From: Triticum aestivum
Taxonomy: Eukaryota; Streptophyta; Magnoliopsida; Poales; Poaceae
NCBI RefSeq assembly: GCF_018294505.1
Contig: NC_057809.1
Location: 504,864,506 to 504,928,505 of the forward strand
Reading direction: 5' to 3'
Length of the DNA stretch: 64,000 bases
Below the pieces are notes generated by a model. It was not told where the DNA came from, did not search any database, and was given only the letters and a program-made list of their open reading frames with translations. Numbering within the stretch: position 1 is the stretch's first letter; each line of letters starts with the position of its first letter. The position numbers were made by a program, and so were the translations under genes. Positions 1-10,073 of the stretch are shown one piece after another.

Positions 1-2
1 TG

Positions 3-392
3 AATTCTCCCAACTACACTATATCGGAGAAGTTTACCCTTATTAAGGATTATATTGATGGGTTGCGTTTTACTATTACACATGATAATTTTGATGAATA
101 TAATATGCATGTGCTTGCTGCTCCTACTTGCAATTATTATGAGAGAGGAACTATATGTCCACCTCTCTATGTTTCCAATACGATAAAATTGCAAGAAACT
201 GTTTATACTATGCATTGGCCTTTACTATGTGTGCATAAATTCTTCTTTTATGACATGCCGATGCATAGGAAGAGAGTTAGACTTCGTTGTTACTTGATAT
301 ATGTTACCTTGTGCTCACTACTAAATGCCAAATCATTGTTAATTAAAATTGGCTTTAATATACCTTGGGATCCGGGTGGATTCTTTACTTGA
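3..392 (+). pseudogene. C-terminal part of conserved non-gag ORF of element A
   Basis: An open frame runs from the window edge to a TGA at 390-392 and encodes the C-terminal ~130 residues of the ORF also seen in element B (6047-6871). Shared motifs include DEYNMHVLAAPTCNYYERGT and DMPMH. A extends about 30 residues past the point where B stops, ending in IPWDPGGFFT. No gag, protease, RT or integrase motif is visible. I do not recognise a function. The 5' part lies outside the window, so integrity cannot be judged. Confidence 0.6.
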
Positions 393-1253
393 GCACTATA
401 TGCCTAGCTTAATGGCTTTAAAGAAAGCGTTGCCAGGGAGACAACCTGGAAGTTTTATAGAGTCATTTATATCTGTTGAGTGCTTCTATATAGTTTAAAA
501 ACAAAAAAATAAAGAGGGGAACCCAAAACTTTTCAAAAAGAAAAGTGAAAGTGAGATAGACGAGCATTGTGAAAGTGGGGGACGTCCATGAACTTTGTTC
601 ATGCCCATGGGAACTTTGTGAATCTTAATTACAAAAACTTTTCAAAAAAATAATAATTATCCCCTTGTACAACTCCATTGTATTATAAAAATAATGTGCC
701 AAGATTTGCCTTTAGGATGTTTACTTTGCTTGTTGGTTTGTACGGTGCAGGACAGAAATTTTTCTGTAGTGCGCGATTTTACATTTTTTACTGGAACGTC
801 AAATGGTTCTTATTCTTTTTGCACTGTCTTTATATACAGATTTTTTATTTTTCATAATTTTGGTAGAATTTTTGGAGTACCATAGGTATGGTGAATGTTC
901 AGATTATTACAGACTGTTCTGTTTTAGACAGATTCTGTTTTTGATGCATAGTTTGCTTGTTTTGATGAAACTATCAATTTAAATCAGTGTATTAAGCCAT
1001 GAAAAAAGTTATATTACAGTAAATACAATGCTAAAACAAAATATTAATTGGTTTGCAACAGTACTTAGAGTAGTGATTTGCTTTATTATACTAACGGATC
1101 TTACCGAGCTTTCTGTTGAATTTTGTGTGGATGAAGTGTTCGATGATCGAGAAGGTCTCGTTGTGAGAAGACGGAAGAGAGGCAAGAGCTCAAGCTTGGG
1201 GATGCCCGAGGCACCCCAAGTAAATATTCAAGGAGACTCAAGTGTCTAAGCTT

Positions 1254-1277
1254 GGGGATGCCCCGGAAGGCATCCCC
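1254..1277. repeat. Perfect 9-bp hairpin in element A
   Basis: GGGGATGCC (1254-1262) pairs with GGCATCCCC (1269-1277) around the loop CCGGAA. A second, bulged stem (GGGGATGCC CGA GGCACCCC) lies just upstream near 1197. Element B keeps an 8-bp version at 7814-7835. Confidence 0.75.
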
Positions 1278-1415
1278 TCTTTCTTCAACAAGTATCAGTA
1301 TGTTTTTGGATTCGTTTCGTTCATGCGATATGTGCAATCTTGGAGCGTCTTTTGCATTTAGTTTTCATTTTTCTTTTATGCACCATGCTGGTATGAGATG
1401 GTCCTTGGTTGGTTT

Positions 1416-1640
1416 ATAGAATGCTCTGTGCACTTCACTTATATCTTTTGAGTATGGCTTTATAGAATGCTTCATGTGCTTCACTTATATCATTTGAAGT
1501 TTGGATTGCCTGTTTCTCTTCACATAGAAAACCGCCATTTATAGAATGCTCTTTTGCTTCACTTATATTTGTTAGAGCGTGGGCATATCTTTTGTAGAAA
1601 GAATTAAACTCTCTTGCTTCACTTATATCTATTTAGAGAG
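1416..1640 (+). repeat. Imperfect tandem repeats (TAGAATGCT...CTTCACTTATAT)
   Basis: Four degenerate copies of a unit containing ATAGAATGCT and TGCTTCACTTATAT follow each other at irregular spacing. The equivalent region of element B (about 7975-8200) has the same series. No function is known to me; an RNA-level element near the 3' end of the transcript is one possibility. Confidence 0.6.
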
Positions 1641-3380
1641 ATGACAGGAATTGGTCATTCACATGGTTAGTCATAAAATCCTACATAAAACTTGTAGATC
1701 ACTGAATATGATATGTTTGATTCCTTGCAATAGTTTTGCGATATAAAGATGATGATATTAGAGTCATGCTAGTGGGTAGTTGTGGATTAGTAGAAATACT
1801 TGTTGTTGAGGTTTGTGATTCCCGTAGCATGCACGTATGGTGAACCGTTATGTGATGAAGTCGGAGCATGATTTATTTATTGATTTGTCTTCCTTATGAG
1901 TGGTAGTCGGGGACGAGCGATGGTCTTTTCCTACCAATCTATCCCCCTAGGATCATGCGCGTAGTACTTTGTTTTGATGGTTAATAGACTTTTGCAATAA
2001 GTATGTGAGTTCTTTATGACTAATGTTGAGTCCATGGATTATACGCACTCTCACCCTTCCATCATTGCTAGCCTCTCTAGTATCGCGCAACTTTAGCCGG
2101 TACCATAAACCCACCATATACCTTCCTCAAAACAGACACCATACCTACCTATCATGGCATTTCCATAGTCATTCCGAGATATATTGCCATGCAACATCCA
2201 TCATCATCATATACATGACTTGAGCATTCACTGTCATATTGCTTTGCATGATCGTAAGATAGCTAGCATGATGTTTTCATGGCTTGTCCATTTTTTGATG
2301 TCATTGCTATGCTAGATCATTGCACATCCCGGTACACCGCCGGAGGCATTCATATAGAGTCATATCTTTGTTCTAAATATTGAGTTGTAATATTGAGTTG
2401 TAAGTAAATAATAGTGTGATGATCATCATTATTAGAGCATTGCCCCAGTGAGGAAAGGATGATGGAGACTATGATTCCCCCACAAGTCGGGATGACACTC
2501 CGGACTTTAAAAATAAATAAAAGAGGCCAAAGAAGCCCAAATAAAAAAAAGAGGCCAAAGAAGCCCACCAAAAAAAGGAAAAAGAAAAGAAAAAATGAGA
2601 TAAAAAGAGAGAAGGGGCAATGTTACTATCATTTTACCACACTTGTGCTTCAGAGTAGCACCATGTTTCTTCCTATATAGAGACTCTTGAGTTATCACTT
2701 TCATATACTAGTGGGAATTTTCATTATAGAACTTGGCTTGTATATTCCGATGATGGGCTTCCTCAAATGCCCGAGGTCTTCATGAGCAAGCAAGTTGGAT
2801 GCACACCCACTTAGTTTCCAGTTTGATCTTTCATACACTTATAGCTCTTAGTGCATCCGTTGCATGGCAATCCCTACTCACTCACATTGATATCTATTGA
2901 TGGGCATCTCCATAGCCCGTTGATACGCCTAGTTGATGTGAGACTATCTTCTCCTTTTTGTCTTCTCCACAACCACCATTCTATTCCACCTATAATGCTA
3001 TGTCCATGGCTCACGCTCATGTATTGCGTGAAAGTTGAAAAGGTTTGAGAACGTCAAAAGTATGAAACAATTGATTGACTTGTCATCGGGGTTGTGCATG
3101 ATGTGAATATTTTGTGTGGTGAAGATGGAGCATACCCAGACCATATGATTTTGTAGGGTAACTTTCTTTGGCCATGTTATTTTGAAAAGACATGATTGCT
3201 TTATTAGTAGGCTTGAAGTATTATTGTTTTTATGTCAAATGATAGACTATTGCTTTGAATCACTCATGTCTTAATATTCATGCCATGATTAGATATGTGA
3301 TCAAGATTATGCTAGGTAGCATTCCACGTCAAAAATTATCTTTTTTATCATTTACCTACTCGAGGACGAGCAGGAATTAA

Positions 3381-3392
3381 GCCTGGGGATGC
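3381..3392 (+). other. Polypurine tract of element A
   Basis: The sequence GCCTGGGGATGC lies immediately before the LTR start at 3393. It is the expected position for plus-strand DNA priming during reverse transcription. Confidence 0.65.
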
Positions 3393-4908
3393 TGATACAT
3401 CTCCGTCATATCTATAATTTTTTATTGTTCCATGCCAATATTCTACAACTTTCATATACTTTTGGCAACTTTTTATACTATTTTTGGGACTAACATATTG
3501 ATCCAGTGCCCGGTGTCATTTCCTGTTTGTTGCATGTTTTATGTTTCGCAGAAAACCCAGATCAAACGGAATCCAAACGGGATAAAAACGGATGGATAAT
3601 ATTTTTGGAATATTTGGAGAATATGGGAAGAAAATCAACGCGAGACGGTGCCCGAGGGAGGCACGAGGCAGGGGCGTGCCCCACCCCCCTAGGCATGCCC
3701 CTGACCCTCGTGGCCCCCCCGTAAGGAGGTTAATGCCCTTCGGACGCAAGAAAGATAATTTTTAGGAAAAAATCATGGCAAAGATTTCAGTCCAATCGGA
3801 TTTACGGATCTCCATATATATATATGAAACAGTGAAAGGGCAGCCAGAGAGAACGCAGAAATAGAGAGAGACAAAGAGACAGATCCAATCTTGGAGGGGC
3901 TCTCTCCCCTCCCATGCCATGGAGACTAAGGACCAGAGGGGAAACCCTTCTCCCATCTAGGGAGGAGGTCAAGGAAGGAGAAGGAGGGGGATCTCTCCCC
4001 CTCGCTTCTGGTGGCACCGGAGTGCCACCGGGGGCCATCATCATCACCGCAATCTTCACCAACAACTTCACCGCCATCATCACCAACTCTTCCCCCCTCT
4101 ATGCAGTGGTGTAACCGCTCTCTTACCTGCTGTAATCTCTACTTAAACATGGTGCTCAACACTATATATTATTTCCCAATGATGTATGGCTATCCTATGA
4201 TGTTTGAGTAGATCCGTTTTGTCCTATGGGTTATTTGATGATCATGATTGGTTTGAGTTCCATGTTTTATTATTGGTGCTGTCCTATGGTGCTCTCCGTG
4301 TCGCGCAAGCGTGAGGGATCCCCGTTGTAGGGATTGCAATATGTTCATGATTTGCTTATGGTGGGTGGCGTGAGTGACAGAAGCACAGACCCGAGTAAGT
4401 AGGTTGTTTGTGTATGGGATAAAGAGGACTTGATACTTTAATGCTATGGTTGGATTTTACCTTAATGATCTTTAGTAGTTGCATATGCTTGCTAGAGTTC
4501 CAATCATAAGTGCATATGATCCAAGTAGAGAAAGTATGTTAGCTTATGCCTCTCCCTCAAATAAAGTTGCAATAATAATTACCGGTCTAGTTATCAATTG
4601 CCTAGGGACAAATAATTTCTCGTAACAAAAAGCTCTTTACTAAAACTAATTTAGTTGTGTCTTTACCTAAACAGCCCCTACTTTTTATTTACGTAATCTT
4701 TATTATCTTACAAACCCATCCAAAAACACCTACAAAGTACTTCTAGTTTCATACTTGTTCTAGGTAAAGCGAACGTCAAGCGTGCGTAGAGTTGTATCGG
4801 TGGTCGATAGAACTTGAGGGAATATTTGTTCTACCTTTAGCTCCTCGTTGGGTTCGACACTCTTACTTATCGAAAACTATTGTGATCCCCTATACTTGTG
4901 GGTTATCA
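3393..4908 (+). repeat. 3' LTR of element A
   Basis: Starts TGATACATCTCC and ends GGGTTATCA (TG...CA), 1516 bp. It aligns by eye along its whole length with the 3' LTR of element B (22748-24236). It contains an AT-repeat TATA-like box (3813-3826) and the GGGTTCGACACTC motif near the end that is shared with B. Confidence 0.85.
3813..3826 (+). promoter_or_regulatory. Putative LTR TATA box of element A
   Basis: A CATATATATATATGA stretch sits mid-LTR, where the U3/R boundary is expected. The matching region of the B 3' LTR lacks this AT repeat, so B has probably lost the box. Confidence 0.4.
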
Positions 4909-5490
4909 CCCCCGCTGCAGGGTGTTGCAATATGTTCATGGTTCGCTTATGGTGGGTTGCGAGAGTGACAGAAGCTTAAACCCGAGTAGGTGGGCTATGG
5001 CGTATGGGATAAAGAGGACTTGATACTTAATGCTATGGTTGGGTTTCATGACCTTAATGATCTTTAGTAGTTGCGGATGCTTGCTAGAGTTCCAATCATA
5101 AGTGCATATGATCTAAGTAGAGAAAGTATGTTAGCTCATGCCTCTCCCTCATATAGAATTGCAAGAATGATTACCGGTACTTGTTATCGATTGCCTAGGG
5201 ACAAATAACTCTCTTGTTGACACAATACCTTTTACTAAAAACCTAACTTTTATTATCTTGCAAAGTACTTCTAGTTTTATTCTTGCAAAATAGCTCTATA
5301 TAGCATCACTCCTACAAAATAGTTTCATACCTGTTCTAGGTAAAGCAAATGTTAAAGTGTGCGTAGAGTTGTATCGATGATCGATAGAACTTGAGGGAAT
5401 ATTTGTTCTGCCTTTAGCTCCTTGTTGGGTTCGACACTCTTATCTATCGAAGAAGTCTAAAAACGATCCCCTATACTTGTGGGTTATCTA
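4909..5490 (+). repeat. Truncated 5' LTR of element B
   Basis: Only the last ~580 bp of the ~1.5-kb LTR is present. It begins at CCCCGCTGCAGGG, which matches the interior of the other LTRs, and it abuts the exact end (TTATCA, 4908) of the 3' LTR of A. The 3' end reads GGGTTATC then TA rather than the canonical TTATCA. Confidence 0.75.
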
Positions 5491-5500
5491 GACCTTTTTT

Positions 5501-5519
5501 TGGCGTCGTTGCCGGGGAG
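5501..5519 (+). other. Primer binding site of element B (tRNA-Asp type)
   Basis: TGGCGTCGTTGCCGGGGAG complements the 3' end of plant tRNA-Asp (TGGCGCCGTTGCCGGGGA) with one mismatch. It lies about 10 bp after the LTR end. Confidence 0.75.
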
Positions 5520-5545
5520 TTATAGCGTGGGGTGAATATTCTCAT

Positions 5546-6871
5546 GTGTGCTTGTTTGATTTATCACCAAGTAGTTTTATTTCTTATTCTAAGTTGTTCT
5601 ATATATTTAGTTATGGATATGGAACACGAAATACCAAAAAAATAGTTGTACCTGCTACTCATGGAGATGGGGAACCTCCTATAACCCTCGATGCTTGTTA
5701 TGTGAAAGATATTATGCACTACTTTGATAATCCTGAGAAAACCCCATTCAACTATATAATGGGAGTAACGTTGGATCAACATGAATACTTTAGGGATTAT
5801 CGCTTGACTCATAAAGGGAAATTGTTATGGGATCAAATTCATATATTGAAGTGGTATGCTTGGAATCTATGCTTGAGATATGATTATAATTGTTGCTCTA
5901 GGATGAATGCTCCACATCTTCCCTTTTCATGCAAATTTAATGATAATTAAACATTATCTTCTTATGCTAATGGTATATATGATTACTATGATGTGGAATG
6001 AATAGAAGAATTTGTTGCTTTTAAGGGTGCATATGAAATTGAATCTTTGTTTGAAAAGTTTGAAGATTTTGATGATTCAGTTTATAGACCTGAAAATCTT
6101 GCCATCCTTAAATATTGCTATGATAATTATAAATACAATTACAATATTGATGTATTTATTGAGAAAGTATCCGTTGTCCAAGAAGAGACTAATATTTTGC
6201 ATGAGTCTATGGAAGAAGGAGTTGATGAAACTGTGAGCTTATTGGATGAAAAAGATGATGAGGGGAGCGAAGAACAAAAGGAGGAAGAGTGGATTAGCTA
6301 CCCGTGCCCACCTTATAATGAGAGTAACCCTCCAACTCATACATTTTTTAATGTCCCTTCATGCTTACCGAAGGATGAATGCTATGATAATTGCTATGAT
6401 CCTGTTGATTCATTTGAAATATCCCGTTTTGATGAACTTGATGCTTGCTATGCTTGTGGCCAAGATGCCAATATGAATTATGCTTATGGAGATGAAATTG
6501 CTATAGTTCCTTATATTAAGAATGAAATTGTTGCTATTGCACCCACACATGATAGTCATATTATCTTTTTGGATTCTCCCAACTACACTATATCGGAGAA
6601 GTTTGCACTTATTAAGGATTACATTGATGGGTTGTGTTATACCACTACACAAGATAATTTTTATGAGTATAATATGCATGTGCTTGCTGCTCCTACTTGC
6701 AATTATTATGAGAGAGGAACTATATCTCCACCTCTTTATGTTTCCAACACGATAGAATTGCAAGAAACCGATTATGCTATGTATTGGCCTTTACTTAATG
6801 TGCATGAATTGTTATTGTATGACATGCCGATGCATAGTAAGAGAGTTAGACTTCATCACTGCTTGATATAG
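5546..6871 (+). pseudogene. Conserved acidic ORF of element B, function unknown
   Basis: One reading frame runs from 5546 to a TAG at 6871, broken by a TAA at 5948-5950 and a TGA near 5999. A likely original start is the ATG at 5616, put out of frame by a one-base change in an A run (5635-5641). The product would be about 420 residues, acidic, with a DEKDDEGSEEQKEEEW stretch, and tyrosine- and cysteine-rich. CYACGQDANMNYAY is suggestive of metal binding but is not a classical zinc knuckle. No protease, RT, RNase H or integrase signature is visible. Element A carries the same C-terminus and reads about 30 residues further. It occupies the gag position just after the primer binding site, so a highly diverged or replacement Gag is possible, but I cannot show it. 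Confidence 0.6.
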
Positions 6872-9490
6872 GTTTCTTTGTGCTCGCTACTAAATGCCAA
6901 ATCATTGTTAGTTAAAATTGGCTTTGATATACCTTGGGATCCGGGTGGATTCATTACTTGAGCACTTTATACCTAGCTTAATGGCTATAAAGAAAGCACT
7001 GCCACGGAGACAATCCGGAATTTTTAGAGAGTCATTTATTTCTGTTGAGTGCTTTTATAAAGTTTAAAAACAAAAAATATAGAGGGGAACACAAAACTTT
7101 TCAAAAAGGAAAGTGAAAGTGAGAGAGACGAGCATTGTTGAAGTGGGGGAGCTCCTTGAACTTTTTTCATGCTCACGGAAACTTTGTGAATCTTAATTAC
7201 AGAAACTTCTCAACAAAAATAATTATCCCCTTGTACAATTCCATTGTATTATAAAAATAATGTGCCAAGATTTGCCTTTAGGATGATTAAATTGCTTGTT
7301 GGTTTGTGCGGTGCAGAACAGAAACTTTAGATGTAGAGCTCGATTTTACATTTTTTTACTGGAACGTCAAACGGTTCTGAAACTTTTTGCACACTCTTTC
7401 TATAAAAAAATGTTTATTTTTCCTAATTTTTCAGAATTTTTTGAGTTACAAAAGTATGATTGATGTTCAAATCTTTAAAGACTGTCCTATTTTCACAGAT
7501 TGTTGTTATAGCTTCGTTATTTGCGTATGTTTGAATTCTTGTTGAAGCCTCCTTGACTTGGGGCCATAGAATTGTGATAGAATACAGTGGGTAATGTTTG
7601 TTTATAATTATACAATAATGTTGCAACAGTACATGATGGGATTTCATTGCCATATTCACTAACCCCGCCACTAAAAGTCAGTTAAGTTTTGTGTGGATGA
7701 AGTGTTCGAAGAGGTCTCGATGTGAGGAGAAGGAGGAGAGGCAAGAGCTCAATCTTTGGGATGCCCAAGGCACCCCAAGTAAATATTCAAGGAGACTCAA
7801 GCGTCTAAGCTTGGGGATGCCCCGGAAGGCATCCCATCTTTCTTCAACAAGTATCGGTATGTTTTTGGATTCGTTTCGTTCATGCGATATGTGCAAATCT
7901 TGGAGCGTCTTTTGCGTTTAGTTTTCACTTTTCTTTTATGCACCATGCTGGTATGAGATAGTCCATGGTTGATTTATAGAATGCTCATTGCACTTTACAT
8001 ATATATTTTGAGTATGGCTTTATAGAATGCTTCATGTGCTTCACTTATATCATTTGAAGTTTGGATTGCCTGTTTCTCTTCACATAGAAAACCGTTATTT
8101 GAAGAATGCTCTTTTGCTTCACTTATATTTATTACAGCATGGTCTTTTGTAGAAAGAATTAAACTCTCATGCTTCACTTATATCTATTTAGAGAGCCAAC
8201 AAGAATTGGTCAATTGCATGGTTAGTCACGAAATCCTACATAAAACTTATGGATCACTAAATATGATATGTTTGATTCCTTGCAATAGTTTTGCGATATA
8301 GAGATGGAATATGTGGGAGGTACTAGTAAATGGTTGTGTTTAGTAAGAATATTGGTGTTAAGGTTTGTGATTCCCGAAGCATGCATGTATAGTCTCTCGT
8401 TATGCTATGATGTTGGAGCATGATTTATTATTGATTGTCTTCCTTATGAGTGGCGGTCGGGGACGAGCGACGGTCTTTTACTACCAATCTATCCCCCTAG
8501 GGGCATGCGTAGTAGTTCTTTGCTTCGAGGGCTAATAAACTTTTGCAATAAGTATATGAGGTCTTTATGACTAATGTGAGTCCATGGAATATACGCACTC
8601 TTACCTTTCCGCAATTTGCTAGCCTCTACGGTACCGTGCATTGCCCTTTCTCACATCGAGACGTGGTGCAAACTTCGCAGGTGCATCCAAACCCCGTGAT
8701 ATGATATGCTCTATCACACATAAGCCTTATTATATCTTCCGCAATTTGCTAGCCTCTACCTATTATGGCTTTTCCATGGCCATTCTGAGATATATTGCCA
8801 TGCAACTTCCACCGCTTACGTTTGATGACTTGAGAATTCATTGTCATATTGCTTTGCATGATCATATAGCTGACATAGTAGTTGTGGCTCAGCCACCGTT
8901 CATCATTTTTCATACATGTTACGCTAGATCATTGCACATCATGTTACATTCCAGAGGCATTCATATAGAGTCATACTTTGTCATAGGTATCGAGCTGTAA
9001 TTTTTATTTCTTTTGAGTTATAAGTAGATAGAAGCGTGATGATCATCATTATTCATTTTTAGAGCAGTGGCCCAGTGAGGAAAGGATGCTGGAGACTATG
9101 ATTCCCCCACAAGTCGGGATGAGACTTCGGACAATGAGAGAAGAAAAAAGAGAAAAAGAAAAGGAAAATATATAAACAAAGAGGGAAGGGGCATTGCTAG
9201 TATCCTTTACAACACTTATGCTTCAAAGTAGCACCATGTTTTTCATATGGAGAGTCTCCTATGTTGTCACTTTCATAAACTAGTGGGAATTTTTCATTAT
9301 AGGATTAGATGCACACCCACTTAGTTTTCATATTGAGCTTTCATACACTTATAGCTCTTAGTGGATTCCTTGCATGGCAATCCCTACTCCTCGCATTGAT
9401 ATCGATTGATGGGCATCACCATAGCCCATTGGTTAGCCGCGTCGATGTGAGACTTTCTTACTTTTTTGTCTTCTCTATATTTACCCATAT
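6872..9490 (+). other. Non-coding internal region of element B
   Basis: This AT-rich DNA matches element A 393-2970 with small indels and substitutions. It has no supported gene. It contains the 8-bp hairpin at 7814-7835, the TAGAATGCT/CTTCACTTATAT repeats (about 7975-8200) and a purine-rich tract (9130-9190). It is cut by insertion C at 9491. Confidence 0.6.
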
Positions 9491-9985
9491 TGTTGGGCGT
9501 AAACCGGCCTATCTGGGCCGGGTCAACTTCATCAGTAGTTCCAGAGTGATAAAGCCCAAGAAGGCAGATGAGGGCCTAAGGCCCGTAGCCGGTTCAAGAC
9601 TTGTAGCTATAAACCGGGATTTGTATATAAACTTGTACTGTAAGTTAGGAATAAGGAGAGACCAACCCGGAATACGAATATCGACCGGTGTTAGGACTCT
9701 GTGAGCCGACGAGTGTCACCCGTGTATATAAGGGGACGACCCGGCGGCGGTTCAGAGATAGACAACAACTCGAGACATAGGCGAAGCTTGTTTGCTCCCT
9801 AGTCATCGAAACCCCATCAATTCCATCACAACTAGACGTAGGCTTTTACCTTCATCGAAGGGGCCGAACTAGTATGAACTCTCTTGCGTCCCTATGTCCG
9901 CTTTAACCCCTTCAAGCTAACCCATCGCGATGGCTCCATGACTAAGTCCTTTCTCTAGGACATCTGCCGTGACAAAGCCACGACA
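9491..9985 (+). repeat. 5' LTR of element C
   Basis: Runs from TGTTGGGCGTAAACC to GCCACGACA (TG...CA), about 495 bp. It contains a TATA box (9725-9732). The 3' copy has about 15 extra bases just after TGTTGGG, so the left end here carries a small deletion or the boundary is off by a few bases. Confidence 0.75.
9725..9732 (+). promoter_or_regulatory. TATA box in 5' LTR of element C
   Basis: TATATAAG inside CGTGTATATAAGGGG is correctly placed to drive the sense gag-pol transcript. This part of the LTR is missing from the truncated 3' copy. Confidence 0.6.
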
Positions 9986-9987
9986 GC

Positions 9988-10004
9988 TGGCGCCCACCGT
10001 GGGG
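9988..10004 (+). other. Primer binding site of element C (tRNA-Lys type)
   Basis: TGGCGCCCACCGTGGGG is complementary to the 3' end of plant tRNA-Lys and starts two bases after the LTR. Confidence 0.8.
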
Positions 10005-10073
10005 CTATCGCACGATGGTTTCCGGTTCTTGGAGGGCCACTTTGAAGGACTCGAGGGCTACGCTGTAGGCCGG

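Larger units (their letters stand above)
393..3380 (+). other. Non-coding internal region of element A
   Basis: About 3 kb without a supported gene. It holds a perfect 9-bp hairpin (1254-1277), four imperfect copies of a TAGAATGCT...CTTCACTTATAT motif (about 1416-1640), and a purine-rich tract (2510-2620) with a duplicated AAGAGGCCAAAGAAGCCCA unit. Each has a counterpart in B except the duplicated unit. This is the position where autonomous elements would carry pol. None is recognisable, which suggests a non-autonomous element. Confidence 0.65.
1..4908 (+). mobile_element. Element A: Athila-like LTR retrotransposon, right part
   Basis: This is the 3' part of a Gypsy-type element in plus orientation, cut by the left edge of the window. 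Visible in order are the end of a conserved ORF (to 392), about 3 kb of AT-rich non-coding internal DNA, a purine tract (3381-3392) and a complete 3' LTR (3393-4908). Its internal region aligns by eye with element B downstream (1-3392 matches about 6570-9490 plus 22333-22747). The LTR termini TGATAC...TTATCA and the GAGGACGAGCAGG motif before the purine tract resemble Triticeae Sabrina/WHAM-type elements. Family assignment is recognition, not a search result. Confidence 0.8.

Noticed and set aside
9988..10004. tRNA-like sequences at primer sites as tRNA genes
   Set aside because: Only 12-19 nt complementary to tRNA 3' ends directly after LTRs; no cloverleaf.
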